Positions 25,756-33,157 of a DNA stretch of 64,000 nucleotides are shown here, one piece after another (the first letter of the stretch is position 1; every line of letters starts with the position of its first letter). The notes beneath the pieces were generated by a model. That model saw only the letters and a program-made list of their open reading frames with translations. It was not told the origin of the DNA and made no database searches. The translations under genes and the position numbers were made by a program. This DNA is from Novipirellula artificiosorum (GTDB lineage: Bacteria; Planctomycetota; Planctomycetia; Pirellulales; Pirellulaceae), in the NCBI RefSeq assembly GCF_007860135.1, contig NZ_SJPV01000021.1, positions 24,313 to 88,312 of the forward strand. Reading direction: 5' to 3'.

Positions 25756-27033
25756 GTCTGCTCGCCCACGCGAGCAGGGTTGATGACAGGCCGATACCCG
25801 ATTCGCTATGGGCTGATGCGTGCCGTACTTCCGCCGTGGCGTCGAGGCGGACTCGATGTTGCAGAAGTCACGATGCCTGAGGTTCTCGCCCAGGCGGGAT
25901 ACAAGCACCGCGGGATCTTTGGCAAGTGGCATCTGGGACACTCCGACGTTCAATACCATCCACTCCGCCGCGGCTTCACCGAGTTCGTCGGCCACTACAA
26001 CGGAGCGATCGACTATTTCACGCACCAGCGAGATGGGATGCTCGACTGGCACCGCGATCATGAGCCTAACCGCGACGAGGGCTATTCGACCGATCTGATC
26101 GCAGAGGCTGCCGTCCAGTTCATCAACCGTCATGCTGGTGATGACTCACCACTGCTGTGTTATGTACCCTTCAATGCGCCGCACAGTCCGTTGCAAGCGA
26201 AGGATGAGGACTTAGCGCGCTATCGCCATCTTACCGACGTGGAACCGAGGCTTTCTCAGCCACCAGGACGGGCAGCCCAAGTCAACGGATCGTACGGTGC
26301 TCGCGACGGTGGGAAAAACCAACGGCAGACGTTGGCGGCGATGATTTCGAGTATGGACCAGGGGATCGGCCGTATTCTGGAGGCGCTCAAGGCCAACGGC
26401 ATCGACGACAATACGCTCGTGTGGTTCTTTTCAGACAATGGAGGTGTTGCTCCAGGTGATAACCGGCCTCTACGCGGCGCGAAAGCTTCAGTGCTCGAAG
26501 GCGGCGTTCGAGTGCCATCCGCAGTGCGCTGGCCCGATCGAATTCCGGCCGGGGGCAAGATCGACACGCCGCTGGCCTATATCGACGTACTGCCGACGCT
26601 GATGCGGGTTGCGGGAATTGAAGCTCACGGCGGCAAGCCGCTGGACGGGATGGACGTGTTGGATGTACTGACCGGCCAGCGCGAGGAACTGCGGCGGGAA
26701 CTTTACAACTACATCGGTCAGCAAGGCGAGGCGGACGAGCAGCTCGCGCTGATCGACTCGCCCTGGAAATTGATTGTCAGCGGCATGGACATCCGAAACA
26801 AAAGCGTTCCTCAGCCAGAGCGAGAAATCCTGCTGTTTCAGATCAATATGGATCCGTACGAAGAACACAACGTCGCCGATATGCACCCTCAGATCGTGGA
26901 CCGCATGTGGGACAAACTGGTTGCGTTCCGCGAGCTGCAACCGGCCGGCGCAGTGCCGCCGTACAACTCTCGAGAAGACCGATTCGAGCCCTTGCCCGAC
27001 TGGAAGATGCCTGATCACATCCGATCGAAGTGA
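25756..27033 (+). pseudogene. Arylsulfatase, 3' part of a deletion-fused pair
   Basis: The frame starting at 25756 reads VCSPTRAGLMTGRYPIRYGL, so the formylglycine Cys codon (TGC at 25759) survives just at the junction. About 60-70 N-terminal residues with the signal peptide and first metal ligands are missing. The rest is a complete sulfatase: GIFGKWHLGHSD, YVPFNAPHSPLQ, FFSDNGGVAPGD, RVPSAVRWPDRIPAG. The only starts in frame (TTG 25780, ATG 25783) lie after the Cys, so any product lacks the active residue and export signal. The frame differs from the upstream partner, so no fusion protein forms. Confidence 0.8.
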
Positions 27034-27121
27034 ATGGCGTCAAATACTTTCCCAAACGGTGAGCCGACGGCGCTCGCCGCGGGTAGTTCCTACTATTACG
27101 AGCAACTCCCAGGAGATATCG

Positions 27122-28495
27122 ATGGTCAGACTGATTCGACGCATGTTCCTTCTGGTGCTCACACTAGCGACCGCGCCCCAGTTGAACGCGCAGCAAACGG
27201 CATGGAAGGTGGGCTTGGCTCAGACCGAGATCACTCCCGAGCAGCCCATGCTGATGGATGGCTATGCCGGCCGGCGCGAGCCTTTCGAGAATGTGGAAAG
27301 TCCTATCCACGCTAAGGCGCTTGCCCTGGCAGATGGCTCCGGCACTCGTGCTCTGCTCGTGACTGCTGATATTCTCGGGTTTACCAACGAAGTTTCGGAG
27401 CGCATAGCGCGGCGGCTGGAGACGTCGAGCGGCCTGCCCCGTGAAGCCATCCTCTTCAATGCCTCCCATAATCACGCCGGTCCTATGGTGATGTCATATC
27501 CGGGAGTAAACGTGCCGGAGAGCGAGCGCGAGAACGTTGAGCGCTACGTTCGCTGGCTGGAAGACAGGATCGTGGGCATCTCGGAGAGAGCCCTCACTGA
27601 GATGTCGGAGGCGAGAATCTCCTGGGGAATGGGCGTTGCGCCCTTTGTGTTCAACCGCCGCGAGTTCACAGCCAATGGAGTGATCCTCGGACTCAACCCG
27701 CGAGGTCCGGCAGACCGCGGCGTGCCCGTCATGCGAATCGAAGATCCCTCCGGCAAACTGCGGGCGGTGGTCTTTGGAGCAGCGTGCCACTGCGTGTGTC
27801 TCACTCAAAAGAACCGCAGCATTCTGGGTGACTACGCGGGCTATGCCCAGGATTTTGTGCAGCGACAGCATGCCGGAGTTCAGGCGATGTTCGTGACCGG
27901 CTGCGGCGGGGACGCTAGTCCGTCCCCCCGCGGAACGCTCGAGTCCGCCCAACTGCATGGGGCTACTTTGGCATCCGAAGTCTGCCGAGTGCTGGAGTCG
28001 CCACTAGCGCCTGTGAACGGATCGCTGAGAACCATCTTCCAGCGCGTCGATCTCCCGCTGCAAGTACTCACCGAAAATCAGATTGAAACGATGGGTGAGG
28101 GTGCCCCCGGTTACCGGCGTTTCTTCACGGATCTTGCTCTCGAAATGTTGCGGCGAGGAGAACCGCTGCCGAAAACCTATAACGCTCCGCTAGCCCTTTG
28201 GCAGCTCGGAACTGACCTGACCATCGTCGGATACAGCGGAGAAACACTTGTTGACTACGTTGCTATCGCCGAAATGACACTCGGCCCGCAGAAGCTTTGG
28301 GTTGCAGGTTATTGCATCGATGTCTTCGGATACCTGCCAACAGCTCGCGTGTTAAATGAAGGCGGTTACGAGACGCGGGGCTTGTACACCGGCGTAGGCC
28401 TTTTCGATCCAACGGTGGAGCATGTGGTGCAAACGGCCGTCCGCGAGATGGGGGTTGCCGCGGGGCGCATCGAAAACACGGAGGCCACGAAATGA
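27122..28495 (+). CDS. Neutral/alkaline ceramidase-like hydrolase
   Basis: ATG at 27122 gives a signal peptide (LIRRMFLLVLTLATAPQLNA). The domain matches the N-terminal catalytic part of neutral non-lysosomal ceramidase: VGLAQTEITPEQPMLMDGYA, the zinc-site motif NASHNHAGP, and FVTGCGGDASPSPRG with the Ser that acts as nucleophile in the family. The 457 residues are shorter than the bacterial ceramidases of about 650, as is usual for planctomycete members that lack the C-terminal immunoglobulin-like domain. It would release a fatty acid from ceramide or a similar N-acyl lipid outside the cell. The stop overlaps the next gene start by ATGA. In this locus it may act on sialylated or sulfated glycolipids (inference). 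Confidence 0.75.
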   Translation: MVRLIRRMFLLVLTLATAPQLNAQQTAWKVGLAQTEITPEQPMLMDGYAGRREPFENVESPIHAKALALADGSGTRALLVTADILGFTNEVSERIARRLETSSGLPREAILFNASHNHAGPMVMSYPGVNVPESERENVERYVRWLEDRIVGISERALTEMSEARISWGMGVAPFVFNRREFTANGVILGLNPRGPADRGVPVMRIEDPSGKLRAVVFGAACHCVCLTQKNRSILGDYAGYAQDFVQRQHAGVQAMFVTGCGGDASPSPRGTLESAQLHGATLASEVCRVLESPLAPVNGSLRTIFQRVDLPLQVLTENQIETMGEGAPGYRRFFTDLALEMLRRGEPLPKTYNAPLALWQLGTDLTIVGYSGETLVDYVAIAEMTLGPQKLWVAGYCIDVFGYLPTARVLNEGGYETRGLYTGVGLFDPTVEHVVQTAVREMGVAAGRIENTEATK

Positions 28496-29460
28496 CGCGA
28501 CGTCGATTTCTCAAAGCGATTTCATTCTCCGCCTTGGCCTCTTCCCTCCTTGCTTGTCCCGCCAGCCAATCCTGGCTCTGGGGCCAAAGCCAATCCAACC
28601 ACCGTCGTTTCCGCCTTTGTTTGGATCACCGACTCCTCGGGATCCAAGCAAGCGTGAAGGAACTAATGCGACTGGCGAACGAACATGGCTTTGAATCCAT
28701 TGTTCCAAACCCACGAGAGCTCTCGCAATATTCAAGAGACGATCTACAGAGCCTGCTCGAAGAAATGCGGTTAAGTAATCTCCAGTGGGGAGCCTCTGGG
28801 TTAACCGTCAACATGCGAACCGACTCTGAGGAGGAATACGGAAGCGGCATCAACGAGCTCCCCAAAGTCGCAGAAGTGCTGAGCAGTGCGGGAGCCAGTC
28901 GAATCCGAACTTTTATCACGCCACGCCACGATCACTTGACCTACCGCATGCTCTTCCGTCGCTATGTTAAAAGAATTCGGGAGGTAGCAACAATTCTTGA
29001 TGACGCCGGCTTGCGGCTTGGACTTGAGTATGTGGCCCCCCGGCACCTGAGGACGTCGGGCCGTTATACGTTCATCTTCACGCTGGCTGAAACGATGGAA
29101 TTGATTGAGGAAGCTCGGAAATCCAATGTGGGAGTTGTCCTCGATTCGTTTCATTGGCATAACGCGCGAGAAACGGCGGCAGATATCCTTCGGTTAAAAG
29201 GATCGGATGTGATTGCCTGTGACCTGGAGGATGCTCCTGCCGGAATACCGATTGACGAACTGACCGATGCGCCACGAGCCCTCCCAGGGGCTACGGGTGT
29301 CATTGATCTGAAGACTTTCCTCGGCGCGTTATTGCAAATCGGCTTTGACGGCCCCGTCCAGGTCGAGCCTATGTTGGAGGAGTACAAAACAATGCCTGCC
29401 GAAACCGTGTTGAAGCAAGTAGCAGTCTCTCTGAGTCAAACACTTTTGCTCATCGAGTAA
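28492..29460 (+). CDS. Sugar phosphate isomerase/epimerase (xylose isomerase-like TIM barrel), Tat-exported
   Basis: The leader TRRRFLKAISFSALASSLLA carries a twin-arginine motif, so the protein is probably exported folded. The rest fits the AP-endonuclease-2/xylose-isomerase-like barrel: VKELMRLANEHGFESIVPN, GLRLGLEYVAPRHL, VGVVLDSFHWHNA with probable metal-ligand residues, and GFDGPVQVEPML. The length of 322 is normal with the leader. Members isomerise or epimerise keto sugars. Translation is probably coupled with ceramidase through the ATGA overlap. Export of such an enzyme is common in planctomycetes although its role is unknown. Confidence 0.8.
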   Translation: MTRRRFLKAISFSALASSLLACPASQSWLWGQSQSNHRRFRLCLDHRLLGIQASVKELMRLANEHGFESIVPNPRELSQYSRDDLQSLLEEMRLSNLQWGASGLTVNMRTDSEEEYGSGINELPKVAEVLSSAGASRIRTFITPRHDHLTYRMLFRRYVKRIREVATILDDAGLRLGLEYVAPRHLRTSGRYTFIFTLAETMELIEEARKSNVGVVLDSFHWHNARETAADILRLKGSDVIACDLEDAPAGIPIDELTDAPRALPGATGVIDLKTFLGALLQIGFDGPVQVEPMLEEYKTMPAETVLKQVAVSLSQTLLLIE

Positions 29461-29576
29461 GTAGTCCAGACGCAAAGCGACAAAATTTCGACTACAATGC
29501 GGCCTTCGATTGCAGAATTAGGATTAGGCCGGTCACGAGGCAAGTCATCACACTCCCAACCGCGACCAATCACAAC

Positions 29577-30713
29577 ATGAATCGCCGTCACTTTCTCACC
29601 AGCGCCGCCGTTACCGTCCTCTCGCCCGCGCTCTCACTACGCGCCGCATCGGAGGGAAGTTTTTTCACGCTTGCGCGGCGTAGCGGTCGCTGGTGGTTCG
29701 TCACGCCGGAAGGCAAGCCGTTCTTCTCGATCGCGCTGAACCACATTGATCCCGCGCCGTTGCGTTACACGACCAGCGGCGATCTGTGGTCGCGAAAATA
29801 CGGCAACTCCATGGAGCGCTGGCTCAAGGAGGCCGTCGCACGCGACCTGCGCGAGTGGGGCTTCAACAGTGTGGGGTGGACGCAGGAGGTTGTCACGCGT
29901 GGACTGACAAATCACCGTCACTCGCGAGCCTTTACCTTCGAGGAATACCAGTGGCTGGGGCTGCCGTATTGCCATCAGTTACCCTTCGCCGATTTCCATC
30001 AATGGGAGATGGAAACTCGCAACCCTGATTTCCACAGCGCCGAGTTCGCCGAGTGGTGCGATTACGTGGCGCGCGAACACTGTGCCCGAATGGCGGGGGA
30101 CCCGAAGCTCATCGGCTACTTCTACATCGATTGCCCGACGTGGATTCACACGCGTCCGGGCAACGAGTGGAAGGGGCCGCTGTTCGATCCCGGGAAGCTC
30201 GAGACCGACGCCGGCCGCCGCGAACTCAGCTCGCTGGCGACCAAATGGTATCAGGTCACGCATGACTCCATCCGCCGCTACGACAAGCATCACCTCATCC
30301 TTGGTGACCGCTACGAGGCCAGCGCTCCCATCGCCGAGGAAGTCGTGCGCGCCGCGCTGCCGTATGTGGACGTGCTGAGCTTCCAGCATTTCAAGCAACC
30401 CCACGAAGTCGCCGCCAACCTTCGCAAATGGCATGACCTCACCGGTAAGCCGGTGTTGCTGGCCGACCATGCGATCGCCATCCGCCAACCCGATGGCGTC
30501 CTACTGCACAATGGCGCGGGCTACGCGGCCACGCTTTCTGCGCTGCGCGAATTGCCTGGCTGCGTCGGCTACCATCTGTGCGGCGCGTATCTCCGCAACA
30601 CTACCCGCAACCGCGCCTTGCGCGGCGCGGACGAAACCCCCGACGCCGCTGCGCTCACGGCCATCGCGACTGCCAACCGCGAGGCGGCGGAGTGGATGAG
30701 AACGCAGGAATGA
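29577..30713 (+). CDS. Agarase-like glycoside hydrolase, Tat-exported
   Basis: Twin-arginine-type leader MNRRHFLTSAAVTVL, then GRWWFVTPEGKPFFSIALNH, a motif typical of agarase-like (GH50/GH86-related) barrels. DLREWGFNSVGWTQE, IGYFYIDCPTW and DVLSFQHFKQP continue the barrel. The 378 residues are short for agarases, so this is a single catalytic domain. The gene is clearly richer in G and C than the flanking ones, suggesting separate origin. A gap of 116 bases separates it from the isomerase and may hold its promoter (TACAAT at 29493-29498 as a weak -10). Confidence 0.65.
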   Translation: MNRRHFLTSAAVTVLSPALSLRAASEGSFFTLARRSGRWWFVTPEGKPFFSIALNHIDPAPLRYTTSGDLWSRKYGNSMERWLKEAVARDLREWGFNSVGWTQEVVTRGLTNHRHSRAFTFEEYQWLGLPYCHQLPFADFHQWEMETRNPDFHSAEFAEWCDYVAREHCARMAGDPKLIGYFYIDCPTWIHTRPGNEWKGPLFDPGKLETDAGRRELSSLATKWYQVTHDSIRRYDKHHLILGDRYEASAPIAEEVVRAALPYVDVLSFQHFKQPHEVAANLRKWHDLTGKPVLLADHAIAIRQPDGVLLHNGAGYAATLSALRELPGCVGYHLCGAYLRNTTRNRALRGADETPDAAALTAIATANREAAEWMRTQE

Positions 30714-30833
30714 CACACTGCGAAGCCGAACAACTCTACGAGTTAAGTGTGGCTCCCATGGCCAACGATACAATGGTTTTCGCTGCCGGCTACCCACTGA
30801 CTGACACTGTCGCGCCTTTAACGAAGGATCACT

Positions 30834-31892
30834 ATGAATAGTTCAAGATGCTGGTGGCGAATGAATACCTCTCTTGCGGTTGCTGTGACGGCAATCCTGG
30901 CCGCGCAGGCGCAGTGCAGCGAAACTCGCTTCTCCGGAGATGCGATCCAACTACAGGAGACGATCGACAAGTCGCCCTCCGGTGCAACGATCGTCTGTGA
31001 CCGTCAACAAGAGCTTGTCATCTCGGAGACCATTCGTATTAGCCGGCCAATCACGCTGAGCGGTTTACGGGCTCGCTTACCCGATGGGCTGGGAAAAACA
31101 GCGATGATCATTGTCGCGGCCCCAGACGTAGTCCTGTCAGACATCCAACTGCATGGCAACTACGCGACGGTGACACAGGAGAATCGAGCGCCGATGATTT
31201 GGCTGCAGCAAGGTCGATTCGACGTCCGGAACTGTAAGTTTTATGACGGGAGTAAAGATGGAATTATGGTCACGCCGTTGGACGGCGCCGGCGACATTGT
31301 CGGCGGGCGGATCGGTAACATCGAAGCCTTTCGCATGGCTCGAGACGCTGTCTCCATTTCGGGCGGAAATAAGGGGCAACGCGTGCGAGACGTGACCGTG
31401 GAGAACGTGTCGCTCAAGCGGGGTTATTTGCGCGGACCGGTCGAAGTGAGCGATGGTACCGACAACATCACTGTACGTAATGTCTACGCAGAAGACGCGC
31501 GGTACGCCATCGACGTTCAGGACCATCGCGGAGATAGTGGCGCAAATACAAACGTCAAGGTGGAGAACGTTCAGGCAGTTCGCTGCAAGCACCTGATTCG
31601 CACCGCAAACAGCTCACGAGGTCACGCGCACTTGGTACTACGCAATATGATTGCGCGAAACTGCGAAGAGCCAGTGCGCATTTCCAATACAGCCGACGTC
31701 GTGGTCGAAAACCTGATCATCGAGTGTCAGGCAGAGGCTAATGCGCCACCAATCGCCCTCAACAATTGCCAACAAGTCCAATTCCAGAACCTCGTTCTCG
31801 TTGGCTTACCCGAGGGCGTCCAGCCGACGCTTCAAGTTGACTGTTCCGCAGTGGTCCTCAACAACGTGAGTTTGCCACTTTCCACTTTCTAA
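30834..31892 (+). CDS. Secreted right-handed beta-helix protein
   Basis: ATG at 30834 follows GAAGGATC. The leader (NTSLAVAVTAILAAQAQCS) is followed by a pectate-lyase-like start (AIQLQETIDKSPSGATIVCD, TIRISRPITLSGL) and repeating coils such as VRDVTVENVSLKRG, NITVRNVYAEDARY and NVKVENVQAV. This is the parallel beta-helix of GH28, pectate lyases and related enzymes. No clear catalytic triad can be assigned. It may bind or cleave a polysaccharide. A hairpin that could act as terminator follows at 31909. Confidence 0.7.
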   Translation: MNSSRCWWRMNTSLAVAVTAILAAQAQCSETRFSGDAIQLQETIDKSPSGATIVCDRQQELVISETIRISRPITLSGLRARLPDGLGKTAMIIVAAPDVVLSDIQLHGNYATVTQENRAPMIWLQQGRFDVRNCKFYDGSKDGIMVTPLDGAGDIVGGRIGNIEAFRMARDAVSISGGNKGQRVRDVTVENVSLKRGYLRGPVEVSDGTDNITVRNVYAEDARYAIDVQDHRGDSGANTNVKVENVQAVRCKHLIRTANSSRGHAHLVLRNMIARNCEEPVRISNTADVVVENLIIECQAEANAPPIALNNCQQVQFQNLVLVGLPEGVQPTLQVDCSAVVLNNVSLPLSTF

Positions 31893-31908
31893 CTCGGCAC
31901 CTAGCAGC

Positions 31909-31929
31909 GACTTTTCCAGTTGAAAAGTC
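31909..31929 (+). terminator. Hairpin after the beta-helix gene
   Basis: GACTTTTC-CAGTT-GAAAAGTC is a perfect 8-base inverted repeat with a 5-base loop, 17 bases after the stop codon. It lacks a long T run, so termination is plausible but weak. Confidence 0.4.
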
Positions 31930-32020
31930 TTCCCGCGGGTGGAATTTCAACGAGTCGCGCGTTGGTCTTCATCAAGGGAGACAGCGGTACCACGCCGAGT
32001 ATGCAAATTGCCCATGTGAT

Positions 32021-32066
32021 TGTTCGCGATGTACATTTTACGCAAGGCAAAGCCGGGTACAATGAA
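32021..32066 (+). promoter_or_regulatory. Operator-promoter copy 2 (before the sialic acid operon)
   Basis: TGTTC-GCGAT-GTACA (32021-32035) is a near-palindrome. TTTTAC (32036-32041), a 16-base spacer and TACAAT (32058-32063) make a good promoter about 70 bases before the lyase start. The 46 bases match the site beside the XylR-type gene (22335-22380) at 37 positions, with promoter elements in the same register. I infer XylR-type control of the operon that begins at 32141. Confidence 0.65.
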
Positions 32067-32140
32067 GTCACTCGTGAAAACAGCATTCAGCTATTGTCGT
32101 GCCTTGTTCTTGATTCATCGTTTCTTAGCTAAACCTACCT

Positions 32141-33082
32141 ATGTCCTCAACCATTGCTCCGCTCCAAGGTCTCGTCGCTGCGACGTTTACTCCGCTTCAC
32201 GAGGATCGGTCGCTGCATCTCGAAGCGATCCCACCGATGGTCGACCGACTTGCTGACCAAGAAATTGCAGCGCTGTATGTGCTGGGCAGTACCGGCGAAG
32301 GTGCCTCGCTAACCTTTGACGAGCGGTGTGCAGTGGCCGAGTCGTTTGTCAGCGCGGCCAGTGGCCGATTGCCCGTCATCGTCCAGGTCGGCAGTGAGAG
32401 TCTGATGCAGGCTCGACACCTGGCCGCCCATGCCAGTCGCGTTGGTGCTGATGCGATTTCGGCAGTCAGCCCGGTCTACTTTAAGCCTGACTCGGTGGAA
32501 ACGCTGGTCGCATCGATGGCGGAAATTGCCGGGGGCGCGCCAGAGTTGCCGTTTTACTACTACCACATTCCGGCGGTGACAGGCGTTGGCGTGAGCGCTG
32601 TCGAATTCTTGAAGTTGGCCGAACAGCGGATCGAGAACTTGCGCGGCGTCAAATTCACGTCGCAGAACGTGTTCGAGTTTCAGACTTGTGTCGAGTACGC
32701 ACAGGATCGACTGCAGATTTTTTGGGGCCTCGATGAGATGCTGCAGTACGGACTTGCTGCCGGTGCTGTTGCGGCCGTCGGCAGCACTTACAACTTTGCG
32801 ACAGCAGTCTATCAGCGATTACTGACGGCATTTGCTGCCGGCGACATGGAGACGGTTCGACAAGAGCAGTTGCGATCGCAAGCCATCGTGCGAGCGTTCT
32901 TGCCGTACGGGCCTCGCGGTGCCCAGAAGGCGATCATGAAAATGATCGGCTTGGATTGTGGGCCCTCTCGATTACCAGTCCCAACGTTGACACAAACTCA
33001 ATATGCTGCGCTGGAGCGAGAGTTGCAGGAGATTGGATTCTTCGAGTGGATCCAACCGCTCGCGGAGACATCATTGCCGTGA
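32141..33082 (+). CDS. nanA: N-acetylneuraminate lyase-type aldolase
   Basis: A 313-residue class I aldolase of the dihydrodipicolinate synthase/N-acetylneuraminate lyase family. LYVLGSTGEGASLT holds the carboxylate-binding GSTGEG, YYYHIPAVTG has the catalytic Tyr (about 141), and LRGVKFTS has the Schiff-base Lys (about 171). YYYHIP-x-x-TG and KFTS are typical of sialate lyases rather than DapA. It would split sialic acid into ManNAc and pyruvate in the cytoplasm. It heads an operon with a sialate mutarotase-symporter and sialidase, which supports the call. No nanE, nanK or nagAB genes are in the window, so later steps must be encoded elsewhere. Confidence 0.88.
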   Translation: MSSTIAPLQGLVAATFTPLHEDRSLHLEAIPPMVDRLADQEIAALYVLGSTGEGASLTFDERCAVAESFVSAASGRLPVIVQVGSESLMQARHLAAHASRVGADAISAVSPVYFKPDSVETLVASMAEIAGGAPELPFYYYHIPAVTGVGVSAVEFLKLAEQRIENLRGVKFTSQNVFEFQTCVEYAQDRLQIFWGLDEMLQYGLAAGAVAAVGSTYNFATAVYQRLLTAFAAGDMETVRQEQLRSQAIVRAFLPYGPRGAQKAIMKMIGLDCGPSRLPVPTLTQTQYAALERELQEIGFFEWIQPLAETSLP

Positions 33083-33100
33083 AGGTACGACATTTCTACC

Positions 33101-33157
33101 GTAGTGGGATTCGCCAGAATTCCAATATGCGAAAGGAATTCTGGCGAATCCCACTAC
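33101..33157. repeat. REP-like long perfect hairpin over the symporter start codon
   Basis: The 23 bases at 33101-33123 (beginning GTAGTGGGATTCGCC) are the exact reverse complement of 33135-33157 (ending GGCGAATCCCACTAC). The 11-base loop AATATGCGAAA contains the ATG of the next gene at 33127. The sequence is of the type that recurs as short palindromic repeats in Rhodopirellula-like genomes (from memory). It also encodes the first residues of the protein (RKEFWRIPL). Confidence 0.85.

Noticed and set aside
31920..32132. A 70-codon plus-strand frame before nanA
   Set aside because: It runs across the hairpin and through the operator-promoter copy; its protein has no leader or family features. 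The matching site at 22335-22380 is conserved as DNA in a different context, so it is regulatory, not coding.
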